Assembly: GCA_963813485.1 (NCBI GenBank)
Contig: CAWEZE010000006.1
Span: forward strand, 8,537 to 72,536
Direction: 5' to 3'
From: DASQUK01 sp963813485
Lineage (GTDB): Bacteria; Actinomycetota; Acidimicrobiia; Acidimicrobiales; VFJN01
DNA length: 64,000 bases
Part shown: positions 53,634 through 62,208 of the stretch, piece by piece
Layout of the letters: each line of letters opens with the position of its first letter
Numbering within the stretch: the stretch's first letter is position 1
Notes under the pieces: model-generated
Told to the model about the DNA's origin: nothing
The model's input: the letters and a program-made list of their open reading frames with translations, nothing else
The model's database searches: none
Made by a program: the position numbers and the translations under genes

Positions 53634-53775
53634 GGCCGTCAAGGACGTGAGCGGATAGGCACGTCCTCTTGGCTCACGGTGGTCAGCGCTGCCGGGGAGC
53701 CAAGCTGTTGAGCTGGTAGTCGACCGCCAAATTCCCACGCGTCGGCTGCACGAACCGCCCTATCCGCTCGGCTCC
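53634..53775. repeat. Family B structured repeat, copy 1
   Basis: A 130-142 bp element. Outer stem GAGCGGATAGG (53649-53659) with CCTATCCGCTC (53759-53769), 11 bp perfect. Inside are GGACGTG/CACGTCC, TTGGCTC/GAGCCAA and a GTCGAC core. It fills the gap between the convergent UdgB and TauE/SafE genes; its last base belongs to the TauE stop codon. Other copies are at 62219 (opposite orientation) and 63705. Confidence 0.88.
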
Positions 53776-54650
53776 TAAGCGCCCAGAGCGGCGATCTCGC
53801 CGGCGGCGTACGCGATCGCGGTCACACCCAGGAAGGCGCCCACCATCAGGTGCAGGCGGCGATCCTCGGCCCGGATGGTGAGCGCCGCCCCCAGGCGTGC
53901 GCCGGGGATCATCCCCACCGTGAGCAACAGCGCGAACCGCCAATCGATGTTGCCGAGCAGAGCGTGCGTGATCGTGCCCGGGACGGCGAAGATCCCGACG
54001 CACGCCAGCGAGGTGGCGATCGCCCGTTTCAGCGGTAGGCCGGCGATCTGGGTGAAGCCCGGGACCATCACCGTGCCGCCCCCGATGCCCAGCAGGCCAG
54101 ACAGAAGGCCTGCGAGCGTGCCCACGGCCGCCAGGCGGATCGTGGTCGGCCGGCCGTGGGACCGATCCCCGACGGCCACCACGATGTCGCCGGGGACCCG
54201 GTCGGTCTCCGCGGGCGGGACCACCGTCCCGGTGGGCGAGTCCGGGGAGAAGGCGGTGAGCGGCTGGGCGGCGCGGTCGGCGTTGTGGATCATCCGGGCA
54301 CCGCTCACGGCCAGCAGGGCGGCGGTGGCCAGCATGAGCGCGTGTCCTTCGCCGGGTATGACCTCCGTGAGCAGTGCGCCGGCCACGGCGGTGACGATGC
54401 CCACCGGGGTGGTGGCCCGCACGGCCGGACCGTCGACCAACCCCTCGCGGGCGTAGCGCAGGGTGCCGCTCGCCGCGCCGGGAATGATCGACGGAAGCGT
54501 CGTGCCGATGGCGGTCTGCGCGGAGGCACCGAGCGCCCGGATCCCGGGTGTCGAGATCACCGCGCCCCCGATGCCGAACAGGCCCGACATCGCCCCGGTG
54601 GCGACGCCGACCGCCACGGTCAACGCGTCACGCAGCGGTCCGGGGTCCAC
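53775..54650 (-). CDS. TauE/SafE-family sulfite/anion exporter
   Basis: A 291-residue membrane protein from the first start at 54650. The eight-helix duplication is visible: SGLFGIGGAVISTPG in the first half and LLSGLLGIGGGTVMVPGF in the second, each a G-[IL]-G-G-[GA] motif. A hydrophilic loop (residues about 130-165) separates the halves. Such proteins export sulfite, sulfoacetate or other anions; the substrate is unknown. The FrhB-like gene follows upstream on the same strand by 12 bases. Confidence 0.88.
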   Translation of the reverse strand: MDPGPLRDALTVAVGVATGAMSGLFGIGGAVISTPGIRALGASAQTAIGTTLPSIIPGAASGTLRYAREGLVDGPAVRATTPVGIVTAVAGALLTEVIPGEGHALMLATAALLAVSGARMIHNADRAAQPLTAFSPDSPTGTVVPPAETDRVPGDIVVAVGDRSHGRPTTIRLAAVGTLAGLLSGLLGIGGGTVMVPGFTQIAGLPLKRAIATSLACVGIFAVPGTITHALLGNIDWRFALLLTVGMIPGARLGAALTIRAEDRRLHLMVGAFLGVTAIAYAAGEIAALGA

Positions 54651-54662
54651 GCGCGGCGTCGC

Positions 54663-55850
54663 TCAGGCCCGCAGTGGCTGGGCCTTCTCGCCGCGGGTGC
54701 CGTTCTTGGCCGGTCCTCGTGGGTCGTCGACGGCGAACCCCGGCCAGCGCTCGCGGCTCTTGGCCGACAGCTTGTGCATGAGCGCGATGGCGCCGGGATC
54801 GTCGTCCCCGGGGCGGGCGATGATCGACCCGTCGGTGATCATGCGGCTCATGATCTCCCGGCCGAGGTCGGTGCGGACGATCGTGAGCGTCCAGTCGTTG
54901 TCCTTGCCGATGCCACCGGTGGAGATGTCGGCGTGCTCGGCGGCGAAGTCGGGGCAGTACGTGCACCCCTCGCGGGTCCAGGCGTGGCATTCCTTCAGCG
55001 GGATCTCGTAGTAGCGGCCGTCGCGCGTCCACAGTTGGAACACGCCCTTGATGTTCATCTTGACGATCTCGCGCTTGTCGAGCCCGTACTTGGTCCAGAA
55101 CAGCTCCTCGAAGATCGAGTCGTCGAACGTCTTGGAGCAGAGCAGCCCGATGTTGAACAGGAACGGTTTGGAGACCTTGCCGACCTTGCGGCTCCACATG
55201 ACGGGCGGCACCGACGACTGGCACGACATCCCGACCAGTGCCAGGCGGCTGTGGCCGCGCTCGAGCGCCTCGCCCAGGGCCAGCGTGTTGGCCGAGTAGG
55301 TGTAGCGGCTGCCGGCGCTGTCGAGGATCTCCTCCTTGCTGGCTGCGACGCCGGGCCGGGCCTTCCACTCGTGGCCGTCGCCCTCGAGGTAGGAGACGAG
55401 CGCGGCGTCGATGTAGTCGTTCTCGAGCGACCAGATCAGCAGTGCCGACACCAGGCCGCCGTCCTGGCCCATGCGGTGCACCATCTCGTCCGACGCCCGG
55501 GTCAGCAGGATGTCCTGGTAGATGCCCGACAGCTCGTCGGGCTGGCGGACCCGGGCGAACAGGTGCTCGTCGGACTGTGGCTCCCAGGCCCGGAAGCGGG
55601 GACAGGCGCGGGTGCACGACGTGCAGCCCTTCTCGCCGTGGATGCAGTTGTCAAGGCCCAGCTCGTCCTCGAGATGGAAGGGCTTGTAGGCGCCGGGCTC
55701 ATGGTCGTAGCCGATGACGTCGTGCGGGCAGGAAATGACACAGCCGGCGCAGCCGGTGCACAGGCCGGTCTGGATGACCTCGGCGTACAGCTCCTTCCAC
55801 TGCGCCGTCCAACGCTCGCGGGGGCTGGCGGGAGCCGGTGCATCGGTCAC
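54663..55850 (-). CDS. Coenzyme F420 hydrogenase/dehydrogenase beta-subunit-like protein
   Basis: A 395-residue protein from GTG 55850 (longer frames lack motifs). It has a ferredoxin-like N-terminus with GLCTGCAGCVISCPHDVIGY and CTSCTRACPRFRAW (two [4Fe-4S] clusters). The FrhB domain holds ALVGMSCQSSVPPVMW, KECHAWTREGCTYCPDFAAE and ADISTGGIGKDNDWT. FrhB-like proteins bind flavin and reduce or oxidise F420 or ferredoxin; the partner is not encoded nearby. It ends EKAQPLRA, next to the TauE gene. Confidence 0.88.
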   Translation of the reverse strand: MTDAPAPASPRERWTAQWKELYAEVIQTGLCTGCAGCVISCPHDVIGYDHEPGAYKPFHLEDELGLDNCIHGEKGCTSCTRACPRFRAWEPQSDEHLFARVRQPDELSGIYQDILLTRASDEMVHRMGQDGGLVSALLIWSLENDYIDAALVSYLEGDGHEWKARPGVAASKEEILDSAGSRYTYSANTLALGEALERGHSRLALVGMSCQSSVPPVMWSRKVGKVSKPFLFNIGLLCSKTFDDSIFEELFWTKYGLDKREIVKMNIKGVFQLWTRDGRYYEIPLKECHAWTREGCTYCPDFAAEHADISTGGIGKDNDWTLTIVRTDLGREIMSRMITDGSIIARPGDDDPGAIALMHKLSAKSRERWPGFAVDDPRGPAKNGTRGEKAQPLRA

Positions 55851-55944
55851 GCAACGGCAAGCTAGCGGCGAGGTCCCGGCGCGGCCCATCCGGTGGACGC
55901 CGTGACGACTCTCGAAGCTGCCCGGCGGGTAGCCTCGTCCGGTC

Positions 55945-57549
55945 ATGTCCCGCGATCCCCGGCACCTGCGCGCCTCCGGTCCGCCGCCGGGCCAGCGCCC
56001 TCCCCCCGCGGCGTGGGATCGCGCGCGCCGGCGCCCGGCTGCGCCCGGCGAGCAGGGCCTCGGACCCGGCGATGGGGGCCGCGATCCCTCCGCCCGGCCC
56101 CGGGCAGACGGGCAGCCCGATCCCACCCCTGGCGTCCGCGGGCGGCGCTCGTGGCGCCAGCGGGTCGTCCTCGCGGCGCTCACGTCGATCGTGGTGGTGT
56201 GCCTCGCGGGCGCTTCGGTCGGCGGCTACGTGCTGGTCAAGTACAACAGCATCAACCGGGTCGACAACCTGAGCCTCGACCAACCGCCGGCCGGTGATCC
56301 CGAGAACTACCTCATCGTCGCCGTGGACACCCGCGAGGGCCAGGCCAGCCGGAACACCGACACGATCATGGTGGCGCGCGTCGACCCCAAGTCGGATCGG
56401 CTGGCGCTGACGTCGTTCCCCCGCGATCTGATGGTGACGATCGCCGACACCGGCGAGATCGGGATGATCAACTCGGCGTACAGCCGGCCGAGCGAGGGCG
56501 AGCAGAACCTGATCAACACGCTGCGCCAGAACTTCGGAGTGCCGATCCACCACTTCGTCGAAGTCAACTTCGAGAGCTTCAAGCGCGTCGTCGACGACGT
56601 CGGTGGCGTGTCGATCTGGTTCCCGACGGCGGTGCGTGACAAGTCGGCGGGCCTCTACGTCGACCAGCCGGGTTGCCTCGAGCTCGACGGCCAGACGGCG
56701 CTGGCCTTCGCCCGGTCCCGCAAGCTCCAGATCATGACGCCTGACGGCTGGGAGGGGGATCCACGCTCCGACCTGAGTCGCGTCCAGCGCCAGCAGATCT
56801 TCATCCACCGGGCGCTGGACAAGGCCCTGTCGCAGGTCCGGTCCAATCCGCTCCGCGTCACCGACCTCGTGAACATCGCCGTCGACACCGTGCGCTTCGA
56901 CGAGGACCTCGGCGTCCGCGACATGATCGACCTGGGCAACCACTTCAGCGACTTCGACTCCGACAAGCTCGAGACCTACAACCTGCCGACCGTGCCGTAT
57001 CCGCCGGACGAGGACCGTGTACTCCTGGACGAGAGGAATGCGCAGCGGTCGCTGAACGTGTTCCGGGGGCTGCCACCCGACGAGCTCAGCCCGATGCAGG
57101 CGACGGTCACGGTGCTGAACGCCACCGCCAGGGAGGGCTTCGCTCGGGACATCTCCGGGGCTCTGCAGCGGGTCGGGTTCGAGATGACCGAGCCCGACAC
57201 CACCGAGCCCGCCGCCACCACGACCGTCGAGCACGCCCCCGGCCAGGGGAACTATGGGCGGCTCGTGGCCAGCTACCTCACCGCTCCGGCCACGCTGGTC
57301 GAGAACCCCGAACTGGGTGACGGCGAGGTGGTGGTCGTCGCGGGTGACGACTTCACCACCGTGCACGACCAGCCGGCGCCGACCGAAGAGGCGACGACCA
57401 GCACGGACGCGGCGCAGCCCTCGGCCAGCAGCACCACGACCGCCGCCGATAGCACCACCACGACGGCCGCCTCATCGCCGACCACCACCACGACCGAGGC
57501 GAACCCGTTCATCGTCGGCGAACCGCCGCGAGGCGAGACCTGCGAGTGA
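55945..57549 (+). CDS. LytR-CpsA-Psr (LCP) family protein
   Basis: A 534-residue protein from ATG 55945. It has a disordered Pro/Arg-rich cytoplasmic start (1-70), one membrane helix (VVLAALTSIVVVCLAGASVG), the LCP domain (about 115-290) with NYLIVAVDTREG, RNTDTIMVARVD and LTSFPRDLMVTI, and a LytR_C domain (about 385-465, ATVTVLNATAREGFARDI). A Thr/Ser-rich tail ends GEPPRGETCE. LCP enzymes transfer glycopolymers such as teichoic acid or arabinogalactan to peptidoglycan. The catalytic Arg (FPRDLM) is present. Confidence 0.9.
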   Translation: MSRDPRHLRASGPPPGQRPPPAAWDRARRRPAAPGEQGLGPGDGGRDPSARPRADGQPDPTPGVRGRRSWRQRVVLAALTSIVVVCLAGASVGGYVLVKYNSINRVDNLSLDQPPAGDPENYLIVAVDTREGQASRNTDTIMVARVDPKSDRLALTSFPRDLMVTIADTGEIGMINSAYSRPSEGEQNLINTLRQNFGVPIHHFVEVNFESFKRVVDDVGGVSIWFPTAVRDKSAGLYVDQPGCLELDGQTALAFARSRKLQIMTPDGWEGDPRSDLSRVQRQQIFIHRALDKALSQVRSNPLRVTDLVNIAVDTVRFDEDLGVRDMIDLGNHFSDFDSDKLETYNLPTVPYPPDEDRVLLDERNAQRSLNVFRGLPPDELSPMQATVTVLNATAREGFARDISGALQRVGFEMTEPDTTEPAATTTVEHAPGQGNYGRLVASYLTAPATLVENPELGDGEVVVVAGDDFTTVHDQPAPTEEATTSTDAAQPSASSTTTAADSTTTTAASSPTTTTTEANPFIVGEPPRGETCE

Positions 57550-57599
57550 CCGCCGGCTTCCCATGTCCGGGCTGCGACGCCCGGGGGTAGCCTCGCCCC

Positions 57600-57842
57600 A
57601 TGGACGACGCCGAGGTGATCAGCCGCATCGGCGCGCTGGTCGACGAGGAGCATGCGCTCGAGCACGAGGCCGGCCAGCACGGGCCCGAGTCCGACGCCGC
57701 CGGCCGGCTCCGCGAGGTCGAGGTGGCACTCGATCAATGCTGGGACCTGCTCCGCCAGCGCCGCGCCCGCCGGGAGATGGGTCAGGACCCGGACGACGCC
57801 CACGTGCGGCCGCCCGAGGTCGTCGAGCGCTACCAGCAGTAG
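57600..57842 (+). CDS. DUF2630-family protein
   Basis: An 80-residue, all-helical protein from ATG 57600. It matches the DUF2630 pattern (DAEVISRIGALVDEEHALEH, then LREVEVALDQCWDLLRQRRA and the end RPPEVVERYQQ), a short family common in actinobacteria with no known role. It follows the LCP gene by 50 bases on the same strand. Confidence 0.85.
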   Translation: MDDAEVISRIGALVDEEHALEHEAGQHGPESDAAGRLREVEVALDQCWDLLRQRRARREMGQDPDDAHVRPPEVVERYQQ

Positions 57843-57963
57843 CGCGGTCTCCCTCTGCGGTCGTGGCACGTGGCCGCGGCGATTGGACCGCCAAAGCGTT
57901 GAGCAGCGCGGCGCAAGTAGTTAGCTTTGCGGCGCTTCTACCCACCGACGGTCAGGGGGACCG

Positions 57964-58707
57964 GTGGAGCTGTTCAATCGTTTCTTTGATCCCGCGGGCG
58001 CCTGGGAAATGCTGTCCCGCTATGCCCACGTCCTGTCCGGCATCACCTGGATCGGGCTCCTGTATTTCTTCAACTTCGTGCAGACGCCGGCTTTCGCCGA
58101 GATGTCGGCCGAGGGCCGGACCGAGGCCCAGCGCAAGATCACGTGGCGGGCGCTGTGGTGGTTCCGCTGGGCGGCCCTGGTCACGTTCCTGTTCGGGCTG
58201 TCGATCATCGCCGTGCAGGACGACATGGACAACTACTTCTCGGGCCAGCGTGGCACGGCCATCCTGACCGGCATCCTGCTCGGCGTCACCATGTTCCTCA
58301 ACGTGTGGGGCGTCATCTGGCGGGCGCAGAAGGTGATCATCGGCTCCGCCGAAAGGGTGGCCCAGGGCGGCGAGGCCGATCCCCGGGCGGCGTCGTTGGC
58401 GAAGCCGGCGGCCCGCGCCTCACGCGCCAACACCCTGTTCAGCATCCCGATGCTGTTCTTCATGGTCTTTGCCGCCCACGGCCTCGGGTTCTGGGAGGAG
58501 GCGATCAACAGCACCGTCGTCTACTGGATCGTCGTGTTGCTGATCTGGGCGTTCATCGAGGCGTCGGCTCTCGGCTACATCGGCGGGTACGACAGCGCCT
58601 TCAACAAGCTGGCGTTCGACGACCATCGCAACACGATCATCGGTGGCTTCGTGCTGCTCGCGGTCCTCTACCTGATCGGCTGGGAGATCATCCTCCAGGC
58701 TGCGTAG
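57964..58707 (+). CDS. PuuD-like membrane protein (urate hydroxylase N-terminal domain type)
   Basis: A 247-residue protein from GTG 57964 with seven or eight helices. The motif YAHVLSGITWIGLLYFFNFV followed by QTPAFAEM is typical of the membrane domain of PuuD (PF06181). Residues His in AHVLSG and later in AAHGLGFWEE could bind heme. PuuD normally has a C-terminal cytochrome c domain, which is missing here, so urate oxidation is not certain. No other purine genes are nearby. A cupredoxin lipoprotein gene is convergent, 57 bases away. Confidence 0.75.
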   Translation: MELFNRFFDPAGAWEMLSRYAHVLSGITWIGLLYFFNFVQTPAFAEMSAEGRTEAQRKITWRALWWFRWAALVTFLFGLSIIAVQDDMDNYFSGQRGTAILTGILLGVTMFLNVWGVIWRAQKVIIGSAERVAQGGEADPRAASLAKPAARASRANTLFSIPMLFFMVFAAHGLGFWEEAINSTVVYWIVVLLIWAFIEASALGYIGGYDSAFNKLAFDDHRNTIIGGFVLLAVLYLIGWEIILQAA

Positions 58708-58764
58708 GAGTCGAGCGGTTCGCCCGCCCACCGGTTTCCTCTGCGGAGGCGGCGCTCACTCGGT

Positions 58765-59163
58765 TCACTCGACCGTGAGCGTCGCCTCCATGCTCTCGTG
58801 GCCGGGGATGTCGCAGAAGATGCGGTAGTCGCCGGGCTCGAGCTCCACAGTGCCCTCGTCGGTGTCCCCGTTCGAGGTCACGGACAGCTTGAAGTCGTCA
58901 ACCCCGTCGATCAGCAGCGTGTGGGTGAGGTTCCCAGCGTTCTCGTACTCGATCGTCACGTCGCCGGCACTGGCCGTGTAGTCGTCCTGGTCGAAGCGGA
59001 GCGAGTCCTGGGCGACGACGGTCACGGTGCCGTCACCGCCGCCGTCCCCCGATCCGGTGGAAAGACCGTCTCCGCCGCCGCCGTCGTCGTCGCCCCCGCA
59101 GCCGGCCAGCACCGCGCCGGTGATCACCAGCGCGCCGATCAACGTCAGTCGCTTGTTGGTCAC
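58765..59163 (-). CDS. Cupredoxin (plastocyanin-like) lipoprotein
   Basis: A 132-residue lipoprotein from ATG 59163. The signal ends in the lipobox LAGC (Cys22), then a Gly/Asp linker and a blue-copper domain. The expected ligands are His in NAGNLTHTLL, Cys in YRIFCDIPGHES and His and Met right after (GHESM), so a type 1 copper site is complete. It is attached to the outer face of the membrane and likely carries electrons. Its partner is unknown; the neighbouring PuuD-like protein is one candidate. Confidence 0.88.
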   Translation of the reverse strand: MTNKRLTLIGALVITGAVLAGCGGDDDGGGGDGLSTGSGDGGGDGTVTVVAQDSLRFDQDDYTASAGDVTIEYENAGNLTHTLLIDGVDDFKLSVTSNGDTDEGTVELEPGDYRIFCDIPGHESMEATLTVE

Positions 59164-59200
59164 GGGCGGACGATATACACACAGTCGCTGGCGGCGCCGG

Positions 59201-61030
59201 TTATCCGACCCAGGCTTCGACCAGGCCGGCGATGTCGCCGCAAGTGGACGCGTCGTCGCCGTCCTCCCACGCGGGGTTGATCGAGATGGGCAGCAGCGGC
59301 ACCCGCCACGCGGCCGCGCCCGCCCGGATCACCGTGTCCGTCGCTTCCCACCAGCCGTACGCGGGCGAGACCCCGCCGTCGAGCACCGTGCGGATGGTGC
59401 GTTGGACCGCTGGGTTGTCCGCCAGCCCACCGTGGAACGCGGGCACGACGGCGCTGGGGACGCCGTCCAGGTGGGGCTCGGCTCCCGCCACGGCGTCGGC
59501 CAACGGGAAGACCGCCAGCTGGTCCACGCCCCCGACGGGGCAGGCCAGCATCTCCCGCAACGCGGGGGCCTCGTCCGCGAGCGACCGGAACAGGCCGTCG
59601 TCGGTGGTCACGTCCAGGGGCGACAGCGAGCGGACGACTGCGGTGATCCACCGGAGCCCCAAACCGCCCGCGACCCCCCAACCGTCGTCGCCCGCCGGTG
59701 GGTAGTAGGCGCCGCCAGGTTCGACGAGCGGGCTCAGCAGCACCAGCGTGTCGACGGGCGCATCGGGGTGCGACATCAGGTAGGCCTTGGCGATCAGCGC
59801 ACCCTCGCTCTCGGCGACGATGGTGACCGGCTGCTGGACGTCGGCCCGGAACGCCTCGACCTGCCGGGCCATCAGCGCCACCGAGCGGGAGACGTCCTGG
59901 TAGGTGTCGGCGTCCTGGTATGGCAGCGGCCGCCCCTCGCCGTCGACGCCCCGGTACGAGAAGCGCCGCTCGTCCGCCCAGGTGCCGATCCCGTCGTCCC
60001 GTCCGCCATAGCGGCTCCCGAACCCCGAGACCAGCAGCACGGGCCGGCCCGTCGCATTCGCTCCGCTTCCCGTCCCCGCCCCGGCGCCGGCGGCACCGGT
60101 CACGTGGGCGGCCCGCGCCAGTTGGTTGCTCCGCGAGGAGACGGAGAACCCGACGCTCACGCCGAGGACGATGACCCCGACCAGGGCGGCCACGCCGAGC
60201 GGTGCCACGGGCATGAACCGCCGGGCCCGCCGGCTGCAGCTGAGCGTGTGGACGATGCTGTGCCAGGCCCAGGCGTTGAACAGCCCGGCGGCGCCCACGG
60301 CCGGCAGGCGCAGCGGCGCCGGGGTCAGGACGACGACCGCGCTCGCGATCGTGAGCACGAGGAACGACAGCAGGACCCACGCGACCGTGCGGGCCGGCGG
60401 GCGCTCTCGCCACCACGTCGGCACCACCGCACCGTGGTGGAGGAGGGCCGCCACGCCGAGCACCGACGGGACGGCGATGAAGAACAACCACGACAACGAC
60501 ACGATGGCCATGCCCAGGAGCAGGGCGGCGAACGGTAGGAGCACCAGGGCGGAGACCACGGTGAACGCCACGGAGTAGGCGGCGAGCCGCACGGGACGGG
60601 GCGCTTGCTGCCCGATGGGCCATGCGGCCCGGAGGAGGAGGGCGGTGATCGTGGACCGGACCGCGATCAGGGCGGCCAGCTCGAGCGCGAACGCGTGCCA
60701 CGAGGGGTGGAAGACCAGGAGCCAGCGCAGGTCGTGGAAGACGCCGAACGGCGCCGGCGCCGATGCCTGCGGTGCCAGGGCTTGGGCCCCGGAGGCTCCG
60801 ATCACCCCCAGGATGAGAGCCTCGAGCACTGGAAGTGCCACAGCCAGGACGATGAGTCCGGGATGGGCGCCGAGCGACGGGCAGCCGCAACCCATGAGAC
60901 GTCCCCGCCCGACGGCGGCATGCGTGATCGACCGAGGACGTTGGCGCGCGACGTGCCGGTCGCTGGTCGTGCCCGGCGGCGCGTCTGTGGTTTGGTCGGG
61001 TGACTCGACCCCGCTGGGGGGAGTGAGCAT
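59201..61030 (-). CDS. Membrane protein with an alpha/beta-hydrolase-like outer domain
   Basis: A 609-residue protein from ATG 61030 that I do not recognise as a named family. Residues about 55-310 form seven or so membrane helices. After about 330 a soluble domain begins GRPVLLVSGFGSRYGGRD, followed by VTIVAESEGALIAKAYLMSH (nucleophile elbow A-E-S-E-G, Ser about 413) and LVLLSPLVEP. A possible His is in VVPAFHGGLADN. This looks like a lipase/esterase-type domain tied to a membrane anchor. The start near residue 45 (MGCGCPSLGAHPG) is an alternative. Confidence 0.7.
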   Translation of the reverse strand: MLTPPSGVESPDQTTDAPPGTTSDRHVARQRPRSITHAAVGRGRLMGCGCPSLGAHPGLIVLAVALPVLEALILGVIGASGAQALAPQASAPAPFGVFHDLRWLLVFHPSWHAFALELAALIAVRSTITALLLRAAWPIGQQAPRPVRLAAYSVAFTVVSALVLLPFAALLLGMAIVSLSWLFFIAVPSVLGVAALLHHGAVVPTWWRERPPARTVAWVLLSFLVLTIASAVVVLTPAPLRLPAVGAAGLFNAWAWHSIVHTLSCSRRARRFMPVAPLGVAALVGVIVLGVSVGFSVSSRSNQLARAAHVTGAAGAGAGTGSGANATGRPVLLVSGFGSRYGGRDDGIGTWADERRFSYRGVDGEGRPLPYQDADTYQDVSRSVALMARQVEAFRADVQQPVTIVAESEGALIAKAYLMSHPDAPVDTLVLLSPLVEPGGAYYPPAGDDGWGVAGGLGLRWITAVVRSLSPLDVTTDDGLFRSLADEAPALREMLACPVGGVDQLAVFPLADAVAGAEPHLDGVPSAVVPAFHGGLADNPAVQRTIRTVLDGGVSPAYGWWEATDTVIRAGAAAWRVPLLPISINPAWEDGDDASTCGDIAGLVEAWVG

Positions 61031-61148
61031 CGAGAACCCTTCCGTCCGATAGCGCGAACAGTCTCGCGTCCTCGATCGGCGGCTACCCGGAATTACGCGC
61101 GGGCAGACAGGGCCCGATCACCCACCGTCACTCCGTCGGGGGCGGCGC

Positions 61149-62165
61149 ATGGTGTCGACGAACCGTTCGCGGGCGCCGGGTGCCGGTACGGTCGGCGTGG
61201 TGGCGAAATCTCCGGCGACCGAAGTCCAGGTGGGGGAGCGGACGGTGCGGGTCTCGAACCCCGACCGGGTGTACTTCCCCGGGACCGGCGCGACGAAGCT
61301 CGACCTCGTCGAGTACTACATGGCGGTCGGGCCGGGGATCGTCAACGCGCTGCGGGAGCGGCCGTGCATGATGCACCGCTTCCCGACGGGCGTAAGCGGC
61401 GAAAAGGTCCACCAGAAGCGCGTGCCGGGTGGCGCCCCACCGTGGCTGGATACCGTGCGGGTCCACTTCCCGCGCTATGGGCTCCACGCGGACGAGCTCT
61501 GCGTGACCGAGCTCGCCCACGTGATCTGGGCGGTGCAGATGTCGACGGTCGAGTTCCACCCGTGGAACTCCCGGCGGGCCGACGTCGAGAAGCCGGACGA
61601 GTGGCGGATCGACCTCGATCCCATGCCGGACTGTCCGTTCGCCACCGTGCGCCGGGTTGCCGGCGTCGTGCACGAGGTGCTCGACGAGCTCGGCGCGGTG
61701 GGCTGGCCGAAGACGTCGGGCGGCAGGGGGATGCACGTCTACGTGCGCATCGAACCGTCGTTCGGGTTCACCGACGTGCGGCGCGCCGCGCTGGCGTTCG
61801 CCCGTGAGGTCGAGCGCCGAGCACCGGACGATGTGACGACGACGTGGTGGCGCAAGGACCGTGATCCGGCGGCTCTGTTCGTCGACTACAACCAGAACGC
61901 CCGGGACCACACGATGGCGGCGGCGTACTCGGTGCGCGGCTTCCCCGACGCCACTGTGTCGGCGCCGATCACCTGGGACGAGGTCGACGATGTGGAGCCG
62001 AAGGACTTCACCATGGCGACCGTTCCGCAACGGTTCGCCGAGCTCGGCGATCTCCACGCAGGCATCGACCAAGCGGTCTTCGCGATCGACGAGCTGCTCG
62101 GGTGGGCGGCCCGCGATGAGCGCGCCGGCGCCGTCGATGCGGGCATACCCGACGAGCAGGAGTGA
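61149..62165 (+). CDS. LigD-type polymerase/primase (AEP) domain protein
   Basis: A 338-residue stand-alone polymerase domain from ATG 61149 (GTG 61200 is an alternative start). It matches the LigD polymerase domain: VSNPDRVYFPGTGATKLDLV at the start, the catalytic Asp pair in WRIDLDPMPD, the TSGGRGMHVYVRI motif and LFVDYNQNARDHTMAAAYSV. In bacterial NHEJ this domain fills gaps and adds ribonucleotides. There is no Ku, ligase or nuclease gene in the window, so this may act as a separate primase-polymerase. Confidence 0.9.
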   Translation: MVSTNRSRAPGAGTVGVVAKSPATEVQVGERTVRVSNPDRVYFPGTGATKLDLVEYYMAVGPGIVNALRERPCMMHRFPTGVSGEKVHQKRVPGGAPPWLDTVRVHFPRYGLHADELCVTELAHVIWAVQMSTVEFHPWNSRRADVEKPDEWRIDLDPMPDCPFATVRRVAGVVHEVLDELGAVGWPKTSGGRGMHVYVRIEPSFGFTDVRRAALAFAREVERRAPDDVTTTWWRKDRDPAALFVDYNQNARDHTMAAAYSVRGFPDATVSAPITWDEVDDVEPKDFTMATVPQRFAELGDLHAGIDQAVFAIDELLGWAARDERAGAVDAGIPDEQE

Positions 62166-62208
62166 TCCTCGGCGCCGACGGCCTGGACGGGGTTCGCGGG
62201 CGGCCGCC

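Noticed and set aside
57380..57500. ACCACGACC-type repeats as a VNTR.
   Set aside because: They code for the Thr/Ser-rich tail of the LCP protein, and the copies are irregular.
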